This document shows positions 56,774 to 64,000 of a DNA stretch of 64,000 bases, piece after piece. Position 1 is the stretch's first letter; every line of letters begins with the position of its first letter. The stretch covers positions 310,001 through 374,000 of the forward strand of contig JBDHWG010000001.1 in assembly GCA_039810085.1 (NCBI GenBank), written 5' to 3'. The DNA is from JBDHWG01 sp039810085 (lineage in GTDB: Bacteria; Chloroflexota; Anaerolineae; Epilineales; JAHCIE01). The notes below the pieces were generated by a model, which saw only the letters and a list, made by a program, of their open reading frames with translations, did not search any database and was not told the DNA's origin. The translations under genes were made by a program, and so were the position numbers.

Positions 56774-57481
56774 ATGCGCTTGCCGACTCCACTGCTGGAT
56801 GGGATTCTGCTAGAGCGGGAGAACCGCTTTCGCGCCAGGGTGCGCCTGGCGGGGGTGGAGGTCCTGGCGCACGTCCCGAATCCGGGGCGGACGGTCGAGC
56901 TGCTGTATCCGGGCGCGCATGTGCTACTCACGCCGCGACCGGAGCCAGGCCGCCGCACGGCGTATGACCTTATCTTGGCGTACACAGTGGAGCGCGTCCT
57001 GGTCTCGCTCGACACGCGCTTTCCGTCGCGGCTGTTCAGCGAGGCAATGGCCGCCGGGCGGGTCGCCCCATTCGCCGACTACCGCGTCGAGCGCGCCGAA
57101 ATCCCCTTCGGCGACAGCCGCCTCGACTTCGCCCTGACGCCGCGCGACGATACGCTGCCTGGCCTACCACCCTGCCTGGTGGAGGTCAAGTCCTCGACGT
57201 ATGTCGTCAACGGCATGGGGTTGTGGCCGGACGCGCCGTCACTACGAGGAGCGCGACACGTGCGGGAACTGACGACGGCGGTCGCCCAGGGCTATCGCGC
57301 GGCCATCGTGTGGTTCGTCCAGCGACCGGATGCGCGCTGCCTGACGCCGAACCGCGCCATCGACGGGCGCTTCGGCGAGGCGCTGGACATGGCGCGGGCC
57401 GCCGGTGTCGAGGCGTATGCTTACAATTGTCGCGTGACGCGGGAGGACGTCGAGGTAGGCGAGGCGATTCCGGTGATCTAG
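56774..57481 (+). CDS. sfsA: SfsA family protein (sugar fermentation stimulation / nuclease-like)
   Basis: The 235-residue protein has the N-terminal OB-like region (LLERENRFRARVRLAGVEVLAHVPNPGR) and the SfsA core: SRLDFAL, VEVKSSTYV and GLWPDAPSLRGARHVRELT. The D-x..-EVK spacing is a PD-(D/E)XK nuclease pattern; DNA binding has been reported for E. coli SfsA. Its real role is unsettled. It overlaps the end of the converging DUF421 gene by four bases. Confidence 0.92.
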   Translation: MRLPTPLLDGILLERENRFRARVRLAGVEVLAHVPNPGRTVELLYPGAHVLLTPRPEPGRRTAYDLILAYTVERVLVSLDTRFPSRLFSEAMAAGRVAPFADYRVERAEIPFGDSRLDFALTPRDDTLPGLPPCLVEVKSSTYVVNGMGLWPDAPSLRGARHVRELTTAVAQGYRAAIVWFVQRPDARCLTPNRAIDGRFGEALDMARAAGVEAYAYNCRVTREDVEVGEAIPVI

Positions 57482-58011
57482 CTCTGCGGCTTGCGGCCGC
57501 GAATCCGCTTGCGCGTGCGCTTCACGCCGGCGTCGCAGGGGACGAAGCTGATGGCCCCGTCCACCTCCAGCCACGCCATGTCCACATCCTCGACCTTGGC
57601 GATGCCGTGCTCGCGCATTGCGCCGAGCACTTCCTCCTGGGTCAGCTTTTCGCGGTCCATGTTGCGTTGGATGAACTCGCCGCTGTGGATGAGGAGGACA
57701 GGCTCTCCGATCACGAGCTTGCCGATGGGTCGGTAGCGCGCGGCGAGGCGGCTGATGGCCCAGTTCGTCGCCAGGAGGACGGTCGCGGCAAGGAGGCCCG
57801 CCGTCAGCGAGTCGTCCGGGCCGACCATGGCGTTCTGCACCGCGTTGGAGATGAGCAGAATCACCACCAGGTCGAACGGGGTGAGCTGGCCCAGCTCACG
57901 CTTGCCGAACAGCCGCAGCGCGCCGAGCACGAACACGTAGACGATGAATGTGCGCAGCGCAACGGCGGCCAGCGAGATCGGGGCCAGCTCGATGATGTGG
58001 AGGTCTTGCAT
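57478..58011 (-). CDS. DUF421 (YetF-like) membrane protein
   Basis: The 177-residue protein has three TM segments (about 15-33, 48-65, 70-88) and the conserved RLFGKRELGQLTPFDLVVILLISNAVQNAM. A cytoplasmic domain with PVLLIHSGEFIQRNMDREKLTQEEVLGAMREHGI and VEDVDMAWLEVDGAISFV follows. DUF421/YetF proteins are widespread, with unclear function. The C-terminus ends in a basic tail (KRTRKRIRGRKPQS). It is preceded by two inverted repeats (58023-58040 and 58048-58098). Confidence 0.88.
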   Translation of the reverse strand: MQDLHIIELAPISLAAVALRTFIVYVFVLGALRLFGKRELGQLTPFDLVVILLISNAVQNAMVGPDDSLTAGLLAATVLLATNWAISRLAARYRPIGKLVIGEPVLLIHSGEFIQRNMDREKLTQEEVLGAMREHGIAKVEDVDMAWLEVDGAISFVPCDAGVKRTRKRIRGRKPQS

Positions 58012-58022
58012 AAATTGCTCAA

Positions 58023-58098
58023 GGTCTCGTGACGGAGACCGTTGAAGGTAGCGCCGACTTCAATCCGCTCTGCAGATGCCGCCTGAAATCGGCGCTAC
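58023..58098. repeat. Two inverted repeats between the P5C dehydrogenase end and DUF421 start
   Basis: GGTCTC-GTGACG-GAGACC (58023-58040) is a perfect 6-bp hairpin. GTAGCGCCGACTTCA (58048-58062) pairs with TGAAATCGGCGCTAC (58084-58098) with one mismatch and a 21-base loop. The second could terminate the P5C dehydrogenase transcript, whose stop is 11 bases away, or belong to the multi-hairpin repeat family. Confidence 0.6.
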
Positions 58099-58108
58099 AT
58101 GGGATCAA

Positions 58109-59707
58109 CTAGCCCTGGGCCGAGGCGACCGCCTTTTCCGGCACGACCTTGCGGGCGATGGACTTGGCCTGCGTGAAGTGGAGCAGGTAGTCCGGGCCGC
58201 CGGTCTTGCTGTCGGTGCCACTCATGTTGAAGCCGCCGAAGGGATGCACGCCGACCATAGCCCCGGTGCATTTGCGGTTGAGGTACAGGTTGCCGACGTG
58301 GTAACGCCGCGCGGCGTCCTCCAGCCGAGTCTCGTCCTTGCTGAAGACTGCGCCCGTCAGGCCGTACATCGTGCCGTTAGCCACGCGCAGCATGTCCTCC
58401 CAGTCCTTGGCCTTGATGATGGCGAGAACGGGGCCGAAAATCTCGTCCTGGGCGATCTTGGCGTTCGGCGCAACGTCGGCGAAGATGGTCGGCTCGATGA
58501 AGTAGCCGGGGCCGTAGGTCTCGCCGCCGAGCAGCAGCTTGCCCTCGTGCTTGCCGAGGTTGATGTAGTGGCGCACTTTCTCGTAGGCGCGCTCGTCGAT
58601 GACCGGGCCCATCGCTGTGCTCGGCTCAGCCGGGTCGCCGACGGTGAGCTTCTGCGCCTCGTGGAGAATCTTGTCCACCAACGAATCGTACACGGCCTCG
58701 TGGATGATGGCGCGCGAGCCAGCCGAGCACTTCTGCCCCTGGAAGCCAAATGCCGACGCCACAATCCCCTTGGCCGCCTCATCCAGGTCCGCCGTCTCGT
58801 CCACCAGCACCGCATCCTTGCCGCCCATCTCCAGGACGGTGCGCTTGATCCACAACTGGCCGGGGTGAACCTTCGCGGCCCGCTCGTGAATGCGCAGGCC
58901 GGTCGGCACGCTGCCCGTGAAGGCGATGAAGCGCGTCTTCGGGTGGTCCACCAGGGCATCGCCCAGCAGCGCGCCGGGGCCGGTGATGAGGTTGAACACG
59001 CCGGCCGGGATGCCGACCTCGGTCATGAGGCGGTGGAAGTGCCAGGCAATCGTCGGCGTAGCGGGCGCGGGCTTGAGGACGATGGCGTTGCCAGTAACGA
59101 GGGCCGCAGCAGACATACCGCCGGGGATAGCCGCCGGGAAGTTCCACGGCGGGATGATCGCGCCGACGCCCAGTGGGATGTACTCCAATCGGTCTTCCTC
59201 GCCGTCGAACGGGGCAAGCTCGACCGGCTGCGCCAGGCGCAGCATCTGGCGGGCGTAGTACTCCATAAAGTCGATGCACTCGGCGGTGTCGGCGTCGGCC
59301 TCCGCCCAGCTCTTGCCGGCCTCGAAAATCATCCATGCTGAGAACTCGTGCTTGCGGCGGCGCATCTCGGCCGCCGCATCGACAAGGTACTTCGCCCGCT
59401 GGTCGGCGGGCGTGTACTGCCACGTCTGGAACGCCTGCCACGCCGCATCGACGGCCATGTTCACGTGCTCGACGCCGCCCTTCGGAAAGACGCCGACGAC
59501 TTCCCACGGGCGGGCGGGGTTGATTGAGTCCTCGGTCTCGTCCAGGTAAATCTCCTGGCCGCCGATCATCATGGGGTAGCGGCGGCCCAGCTCGGCCTGG
59601 ACTTTCGCCAGCGCGTCGCTCATGGCCTGGCGGTTGGCCGGGTCATGGAAATCGGTTAGCGGTTCGTTGCGGAACGCGGGTAAATCTTGCAGGGTCAGGG
59701 TCGTCAC
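58109..59707 (-). CDS. pruA: 1-pyrroline-5-carboxylate dehydrogenase (L-glutamate gamma-semialdehyde dehydrogenase)
   Basis: The 532-residue aldehyde dehydrogenase is of the RocA/PutA-like class. It has GVGAIIPPWNFPAAIPGGMSAAAL, FTGSVPTGLRIHERAA, catalytic Glu293 (VLEMGGKDAVLVD) and Cys327 in FGFQGQKCSAGSRAI, plus the C-terminal PFGGFNMSGTDSKTGGPDYLLHF typical of P5C dehydrogenases. It oxidises glutamate semialdehyde to glutamate in proline and arginine breakdown. No proline dehydrogenase gene is adjacent. It has its own promoter with an overlapping small palindrome. Confidence 0.93.
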   Translation of the reverse strand: MTTLTLQDLPAFRNEPLTDFHDPANRQAMSDALAKVQAELGRRYPMMIGGQEIYLDETEDSINPARPWEVVGVFPKGGVEHVNMAVDAAWQAFQTWQYTPADQRAKYLVDAAAEMRRRKHEFSAWMIFEAGKSWAEADADTAECIDFMEYYARQMLRLAQPVELAPFDGEEDRLEYIPLGVGAIIPPWNFPAAIPGGMSAAALVTGNAIVLKPAPATPTIAWHFHRLMTEVGIPAGVFNLITGPGALLGDALVDHPKTRFIAFTGSVPTGLRIHERAAKVHPGQLWIKRTVLEMGGKDAVLVDETADLDEAAKGIVASAFGFQGQKCSAGSRAIIHEAVYDSLVDKILHEAQKLTVGDPAEPSTAMGPVIDERAYEKVRHYINLGKHEGKLLLGGETYGPGYFIEPTIFADVAPNAKIAQDEIFGPVLAIIKAKDWEDMLRVANGTMYGLTGAVFSKDETRLEDAARRYHVGNLYLNRKCTGAMVGVHPFGGFNMSGTDSKTGGPDYLLHFTQAKSIARKVVPEKAVASAQG

Positions 59708-59764
59708 GCGTCAACCTCCTTGTCGCGCTCAACGGCAATGAATTTAACGTATACATCTCAAGTA

Positions 59765-59793
59765 ATGATAGTAGGATGACCCTAGGGGGTCAA
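59765..59793 (-). promoter_or_regulatory. pruA promoter with overlapping palindrome
   Basis: On the minus strand TTGACC (59793-59788), 17 bases, then TATCAT (59770-59765) make a good sigma-70-type promoter 58 bases before the pruA start codon. GACCC-TAGG-GGGTC (59778-59791) is a small palindrome covering the -35 side, a possible operator. The divergent RraA-like gene starts about 90 bases away on the other strand. Confidence 0.6.
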
Positions 59794-59880
59794 TTGCCAA
59801 ATGCCTACTTGCCTGATTCCGGGACCTGACGCATACTCCGAATGAGAACCTGCCATGTCCATCGAAGCGAGGATACCCCC

Positions 59881-60702
59881 ATGCGTCTGCAACCGAGCCG
59901 CGAAGACCTGATTGAGATGACCGGCTTCTATGCCGAGGAGCGTTTCCCCGACGGACGCCCGCGCGTCGCCGACGACATTCTCGAGCGCATGCGCCGCCTG
60001 ACCACCGAGCAGGCGTGGGGCGTCCTGCGCGAGCACGGCTACCACCGCCAGTTCGAAGGCCAGTGGATGGAGACGCATCCGGGGACGATCCTGGCCGGCC
60101 GCGCCGTCACCGCGCAGTTCGTGCCCCACCGCCCGGACTACCACGACACGATCCAGCGCACCGGCCTCGGCGAGGGACGCGGCAAGATCGGCGGGCAGAA
60201 CTCGTGGATTATCGAGACGCTCCAGCCGGGCGACGTCATGGTCGTGGACATCTTTGGCAAAATCAAGGACGGCACGGTCGTCGGCGACAACCTGGGGACG
60301 GCGGTGGCGCGGCGCACCGGCGTCGGCGCGGTCATCGACGGCGGCATCCGCGACTACCAGGGCCTCGTCCACCTGAACGGCGTCAACTTCTTCGTGCGCG
60401 GCGTCGACCCGACCGCCATCGCCGACGTCACCCTCGTCGGCATCAACATCCCCATTCGCATCGGGGGCGTGACGGTGTTGCCCGGCGACGTCATCCTCGG
60501 CACGCCGACGGGCATCATCGTCATTCCACCGCACATGGCCCAGGAAGTTGTCGAGACGAGCGAGAACGTCGCCATCCGCGACATCTTCAGCAAGCAGCGC
60601 CTCGCCGAGGGCAAGTACACCAGCGGCGAGGTGGACGTGCCGGTCTGGCGCGACGACATCGAGGCCGACTTCCAGGCGTGGAAGAAGGCACGCCAGGGCT
60701 AA
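59881..60702 (+). CDS. RraA-like / HMG-aldolase family protein
   Basis: From ATG 59881 (GCGAGGA upstream) the protein is 273 residues. The core has GDVMVVDIFGKIKDGTVVGDNLGTAVARRTGVGAVIDGGIRDYQGL, with the G-x-N/D-L and the Arg-Asp (IRD) that bind the divalent metal and oxaloacetate-like substrate in 4-hydroxy-4-methyl-2-oxoglutarate aldolases. The N-terminal ~75 residues extend beyond the ~160-residue RraA core, as in many ring-cleavage-pathway aldolases. It overlaps the converging DUF3830 gene by four bases. Substrate uncertain. Confidence 0.87.
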   Translation: MRLQPSREDLIEMTGFYAEERFPDGRPRVADDILERMRRLTTEQAWGVLREHGYHRQFEGQWMETHPGTILAGRAVTAQFVPHRPDYHDTIQRTGLGEGRGKIGGQNSWIIETLQPGDVMVVDIFGKIKDGTVVGDNLGTAVARRTGVGAVIDGGIRDYQGLVHLNGVNFFVRGVDPTAIADVTLVGINIPIRIGGVTVLPGDVILGTPTGIIVIPPHMAQEVVETSENVAIRDIFSKQRLAEGKYTSGEVDVPVWRDDIEADFQAWKKARQG

Positions 60703-61121
60703 CGGAACTCGACCATCTCCGCGCCCTGCATCAGAATGCGGCGGCCGATCTTCGCCAACTCATCCAGGTGGCTGTCGATCTGACCGAAGACGTTGACCGG
60801 CTGCTTGGCGTCCACGGTCAGGCCGCGCGAGATGAAGATGCCGTAGGCGATGTAGATTTCGTCAAGGACGAGCACTGGCTCGTCCTTGACGAGGAACGAC
60901 AAGGCCCCGGGGTAAATACCGGCGACACGCTGGTTCTCCCGGGGCATCGTCATGTCCGGCGGTAGGGTGACGATGGCCTGGCCGGAGACGATGCTGTGGT
61001 GAAAGCGGTAGGCGAACGGCAGACGCTCGCGGATGATGGCGCACGACTTGGGCGCTTCGGCCTCCAGCAGCCGCGCCGTGAACACGCCGCCCTTTTCGAA
61101 CTCGATGGTGATGGTGGTCAT
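60699..61121 (-). CDS. DUF3830 (cyclophilin-like fold) protein
   Basis: The 140-residue protein has the DUF3830 pattern FTARLLEAEAPKSCAIIRERLPF, HHSIVSGQAIV, GALSFLVKDEPVLVLDEIYIAYGIF and a C-terminal IGRRILMQGAEMVEF. This cyclophilin-like family is often found in operons with amidases and transporters. Its biochemical role is unknown. It starts 18 bases after the stop of the aldo/keto reductase gene upstream on the same strand, so they may be co-transcribed. Confidence 0.82.
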   Translation of the reverse strand: MTTITIEFEKGGVFTARLLEAEAPKSCAIIRERLPFAYRFHHSIVSGQAIVTLPPDMTMPRENQRVAGIYPGALSFLVKDEPVLVLDEIYIAYGIFISRGLTVDAKQPVNVFGQIDSHLDELAKIGRRILMQGAEMVEFR

Positions 61122-61140
61122 GGGGAGTGTCTCCTGTGCG

Positions 61141-62139
61141 TTAGCCGACCCGCATCTTCATCCAGGCGGCGGAGTTGTGGAAGTTGGCGACGGCGCTGCC
61201 CGGCGGGACGAGCGCATCGCACGCCCCGCGCAGATCGTGACTCAGGCGCATCGCCAGCACCGGCAGGATGTGCTCGAGCTGCTCGACGGTTCGCGCGCCG
61301 AACAAGGGCGCGGTGATGCCCGGCTGGTCCTTGACCCACAGCAGACCAAGCTGGGCGGGCGAAATGCCCGCGTCCGCGGCGAGCTGGGTGAACGCCTGCC
61401 CGACTTCGACGGCGCGGGGCGACACGCGCTCGCGGTACACGCCGCCGCGCAGCGCTGCCCGCGAGTCCGGCGGGTAGTCGCCGGGCGTGTAGCGTCCGGC
61501 CAGGATGCCCATCGCCAGCGGCGACCACGGGAGGATGCCCAGGCCGTGCGCCTGGCACATTGGCACCAACTCGTTCTCGATGCGGCGGTCCAGGAGGTTG
61601 TACGGCGGCTGCTCGCTGATGGGGCGCACCAGGCCCTTCAGCTCGCTGACCATCAGCGCCTCCATGACCTTCCACGCCGGGTGAGTGGAAGTCCCGATGT
61701 AGAGCACTTTGCCCTGGCGTACCAGGTCGGTCAACGCGCCCAGTGTCTCGTCCACGGCAACGTCGGGGTCCGGGCGGTGAATCTGGTACAGGTCGATGCA
61801 ATCCGTCTGGAGCCGCCGCAGCGAGGCTTCGCACGCCTGGAAGATGCGCAGGCGCGAGCCGCCGCGCTCGTTAGGCCCGCGGCCGGTCGGGTAGAACGTC
61901 TTCGTCGCCAGGACGACCTCGTGGCGGCGGCCGCTGGCGGCCAGGGCGCGGCCGATGAACGCCTCGCTCTCGCCGCCGCCGTAGGTGTCGCCGGTGTCGA
62001 CAAGGTTGATGCCGGCGTCGAGGGCGCGAAAGAGGATTGACCTCGACTCATCCTCCGGCGTCGGGTCGGCGAAGTTGGCCGTTCCCAGGGCAATGGGCGC
62101 GACCTTGACGCCGGTGCGGCCGAGCAAGCGATACTCCAT
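61141..62139 (-). CDS. Aldo/keto reductase
   Basis: The 332-residue TIM-barrel oxidoreductase has the catalytic tetrad Asp48 and Tyr53 (INLVDTGDTYGGGESE), Lys80 (VVLATKTFYP) and the His in DCIDLYQIHRPDP. It also has the NADP-binding loop near the C-terminus (PLFGARTVEQLEHIL). This is the AKR subfamily of Kvbeta/YajO-like proteins; substrates range from aldehydes to sugars. The start codon lies 37 bases from the first copy of the 183-bp tandem repeat. Confidence 0.9.
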   Translation of the reverse strand: MEYRLLGRTGVKVAPIALGTANFADPTPEDESRSILFRALDAGINLVDTGDTYGGGESEAFIGRALAASGRRHEVVLATKTFYPTGRGPNERGGSRLRIFQACEASLRRLQTDCIDLYQIHRPDPDVAVDETLGALTDLVRQGKVLYIGTSTHPAWKVMEALMVSELKGLVRPISEQPPYNLLDRRIENELVPMCQAHGLGILPWSPLAMGILAGRYTPGDYPPDSRAALRGGVYRERVSPRAVEVGQAFTQLAADAGISPAQLGLLWVKDQPGITAPLFGARTVEQLEHILPVLAMRLSHDLRGACDALVPPGSAVANFHNSAAWMKMRVG

Positions 62140-62175
62140 GTGGGTATGTCTCCGATACGTCTTGATACAAAGGGC

Positions 62176-62719
62176 GTCATTGCGAGCGAATGCGAAGCAA
62201 TCCCCCGCCGTTGCGTCAGACAGTCCAGTTGAGGAATAGCGGCGCTTTCGCCAGCCGTGAGATTGCTTCGCTCACGCTCGCAATGACGGCTTAGCAGTGT
62301 TCTCGTGTCGGCGCACGCCGTCATAGGGCGTGCGGGTCTCGCAACGACGACCTGACCTGTCATTGCGAGCGAATGCGAAGCAATCCCCCGCCGTTGCGTC
62401 AGACAGTCTAGTTGAGGAATAGCGGCGCTTTCGCCAGCCGTGAGATTGCTTCGCTCACGCTCGCAATGACGGCTTAGCAGTGTTCTCGTGTCGGCGCACG
62501 CCGTCATAGGGCGTGCGGGTCTCGCAACGACGACCTGACCTGTCATTGCGAGCGAATGCGAAGCAATCCCTCGCCGTTGCGTCAGACAGTCTAGTTGAGG
62601 AATGGCGGCGCTTTCGCCAGCCCTGAGATTGCTTCGCTCACGCTCGCAATGACGGCTTAGCAGTGTTCTCGTGTCGGCGCACGCCGTCATAGGGCGTGCG
62701 GGTCTCGCAACGACGACCT
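62176..62719. repeat. Three tandem copies of a 183-bp intergenic repeat
   Basis: The motif CATTGCGAGCGAATGCGAAGC starts at 62178, 62361 and 62544, exactly 183 bases apart. Each copy contains an internal inverted repeat (GCGAGCGAATGCGAAGCAATC with GATTGCTTCGCTCACGCTCGCAATG) and a second hairpin (GCACGCCGTCATAGGGCGTGC). Copies 1-3 differ by a few bases. The last copy ends at the stop codon of the threonine dehydratase gene. Because 183 is divisible by 3, a spurious repetitive ORF reads through on the minus strand. Confidence 0.9.
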
Positions 62720-63675
62720 CAGACATGCGCAATCAGCTGCGCCAGGCGGTCCGCCCCAATATTGCCGCCGCTCACAATGCTGACGACGGGCCGGTCCGGG
62801 TCGAACCTTGCTGCGCCGCACAACAGGGCCGCCATGGCCGCTGCCCCGGACGGCTCGGCCAGCAGCTTCGTGCGCTCCAGGATGAGCACCATCGCGTCGC
62901 GGATGGCGGTGTCGTTCACGAGCACGACGTCGTCCACATACTGCCGCACGATTTCGTAGTTGGGCTGGCCGGCGTAGGGCGGGGCCAGGCCGTCGGCGAT
63001 GGTGTGGACACTATCAAGCCGAACGGCGTGGCCCGCCGCCAGACTGCGTCTCATGGACGGCGCGCCCTCCGGCTCGACGCCGATGATGCGCACCCGGGGG
63101 TGGTACGTTTTCACGGCCACGGCGACGCCCGCGATGAGGCCACCGCCGCCGATGCCGACGACAATCGTGCCGACGTCCGGCAGGTCCTCGATGATTTCCA
63201 GCCCCGTTGTGCCGGCGCCCGCGATGATGGCCGGATCGTCGAAGGGCGGGATGTAGGTCATGCCCGCCTGCCGCGCCAATTCCTGCGCCCGCTCGATGAC
63301 GCGCATCACCGTGCTTTCCAGGACGACGCTGGCCCCGTAGCCGCGCACCGCGGCGAGCTTGGCCGGCATCGCCGACTCGGGCATGACCACGGTGCAAGGG
63401 ACGCCCTCGGCTTGCGCCGCCCACGCGAGGGCCTGGGCGTGGTTGCCCGCCGATGCCGTGACCATGCCCCGCCCGCGCTCCTCCGGCGTCAGCGTGCGCA
63501 GCTTGTTCAGCACGCCGCGCACCTTGAACGAGCCGGTCTTCTGCCAGTTCTCCAGCTTGAGATAGAGGGGAGCGCCGATGCGCTCGGAGAGAGCGGCGCT
63601 GCCGACCAGGGGCGTGCGATGTACGCGCCCGGCGATTGTCTTTTGCGCCACGACAACATCATCGAACGTGACCAT
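62719..63675 (-). CDS. Threonine/serine dehydratase, PLP fold type II
   Basis: From ATG 63675 (GAGGGA upstream) the protein is 318 residues. The PLP Lys51 lies in KTGSFKVRGVLNKL, the substrate loop is ASAGNHAQALAWAA, and the phosphate-binding GIGGGGLIAGVAVA is present. It lacks the C-terminal ACT regulatory domain of biosynthetic IlvA, so it resembles catabolic TdcB or serine racemase-like enzymes that deaminate threonine or serine to 2-oxoacids. The 183-bp repeats begin directly at its stop codon. Confidence 0.9.
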   Translation of the reverse strand: MVTFDDVVVAQKTIAGRVHRTPLVGSAALSERIGAPLYLKLENWQKTGSFKVRGVLNKLRTLTPEERGRGMVTASAGNHAQALAWAAQAEGVPCTVVMPESAMPAKLAAVRGYGASVVLESTVMRVIERAQELARQAGMTYIPPFDDPAIIAGAGTTGLEIIEDLPDVGTIVVGIGGGGLIAGVAVAVKTYHPRVRIIGVEPEGAPSMRRSLAAGHAVRLDSVHTIADGLAPPYAGQPNYEIVRQYVDDVVLVNDTAIRDAMVLILERTKLLAEPSGAAAMAALLCGAARFDPDRPVVSIVSGGNIGADRLAQLIAHV

Positions 63676-63752
63676 AGTCCCTCGTCCTAATTGCGAGTTC
63701 CGTAGACGGGGATGATACACGCGCGCGGCGCTGAATTCAAGTTGAGGTTACA

Positions 63753-64000
63753 TCAGGGGCGCACAGCAAGCTGGCCCAGGGTGGCGTTGAGCAGCTCTTG
63801 CTGGTGTTCCGGCTCGTACAGAATGACCCGCAGCGTGTACACCCCAGGTGTCAGGTCGCCTGGGATGCCCAGCGCGAGGCGGTCCTCGACCACATCGCCC
63901 GCCTGCCAATTCTGCGTAGACAGCGCCCCATCATCTGGCTCGCGGTCGCGCTGCCACGCCAGGTTTCCGTTGGCATCGTAGAGGCGTAGCGAGACTTTGC
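63753..64000 (-). CDS. C-terminal end of a beta-sandwich domain protein (5' truncated by window edge)
   Basis: Reading on the minus strand from base 63998 to the TGA at 63753-63755 gives about 81 codons: KVSLRLYDANGNLAWQRD, then DRLALGIPGDLTPGVYTLRVILYEP and ending LGQLAVRP. This matches the C-terminal beta-sandwich module found at the end of many membrane glycosyltransferase (GT39-like) proteins in this kind of genome. Only the tail is visible, so the main domain is unknown. Confidence 0.6.
   Translation of the reverse strand, partial: KVSLRLYDANGNLAWQRDREPDDGALSTQNWQAGDVVEDRLALGIPGDLTPGVYTLRVILYEPEHQQELLNATLGQLAVRP

Noticed and set aside
61731..62732. A 333-codon minus-strand frame with three 61-residue repeats, resembling a repeat protein
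   Set aside because: It is the translation of the 183-bp intergenic tandem repeat and then continues out of frame through the aldo/keto reductase gene; no ribosome site and no family resemblance.

Overview
The window is GC-rich and densely packed, with genes on both strands, and probably comes from a Chloroflexota bacterium. That assignment is inference. It rests on secreted proteins with long Thr/Pro linkers, lipoproteins and FtsX-type ABC systems without outer-membrane partners, a LysM protein with N-terminal zinc ribbons, and many intergenic hairpin repeats. No rRNA, tRNA, CRISPR array, transposase or phage gene was recognised. Both ends cut through genes.

Layout. 1-7.6 kb: end of a lectin-like protein, PspA, a two-component pair, a small zinc-ribbon protein, and an ABC ATPase fused to a cyclic-nucleotide-binding-like domain with its double-FtsX permease. 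7.6-12.9 kb: a secreted subtilase with a P-domain inserted in its catalytic domain, and a secreted companion. 13-23 kb: the most unusual part. Two same-strand cassettes each encode a sigma factor, zinc-finger anti-sigma-like protein(s) and a protease: an M48 membrane metalloprotease in one, a TPR-CHAT caspase-like protein in the other. A 36-residue secreted two-cysteine peptide and a DUF4258 protein lie between them on the opposite strand. All three zinc-finger proteins share a short P-x-L-(G/S)-F-L motif after the finger.

23-29.5 kb: a TetR-controlled efflux operon (permease, ATPase, lipoprotein adaptor), a TumE-type toxin-antitoxin pair and a thioredoxin-TPR chaperone. 29.6-36.5 kb: two sugar ABC permeases, a beta-hydroxyacid dehydrogenase, an orphan DNA methyltransferase, a flavin-binding protein, and an oxidoreductase/AbrB/VOC operon. 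36.7-41.8 kb: dprA, a RecQ-ComF fusion, and ParA with a coiled-coil partner. 41.9-51.5 kb: a nitrilase homologue without its cysteine, a divergent PRPP synthetase, glutamate dehydrogenase, a glycosidase-like lipoprotein, threonine aldolase, a CPBP-like membrane protein, a LysM protein and a DivIC-like protein. 51.6-64 kb: mostly metabolism (ornithine cyclodeaminase family, methyltransferase, thiolase, HIT, BirA, SfsA, DUF421, P5C dehydrogenase, RraA-like, DUF3830, aldo/keto reductase, threonine dehydratase).

At least five families of intergenic repeat are scattered through the window. They include a 183-bp triple tandem repeat at 62.2-62.7 kb and elements that appear to have been captured as coding sequence at the ends of two genes.
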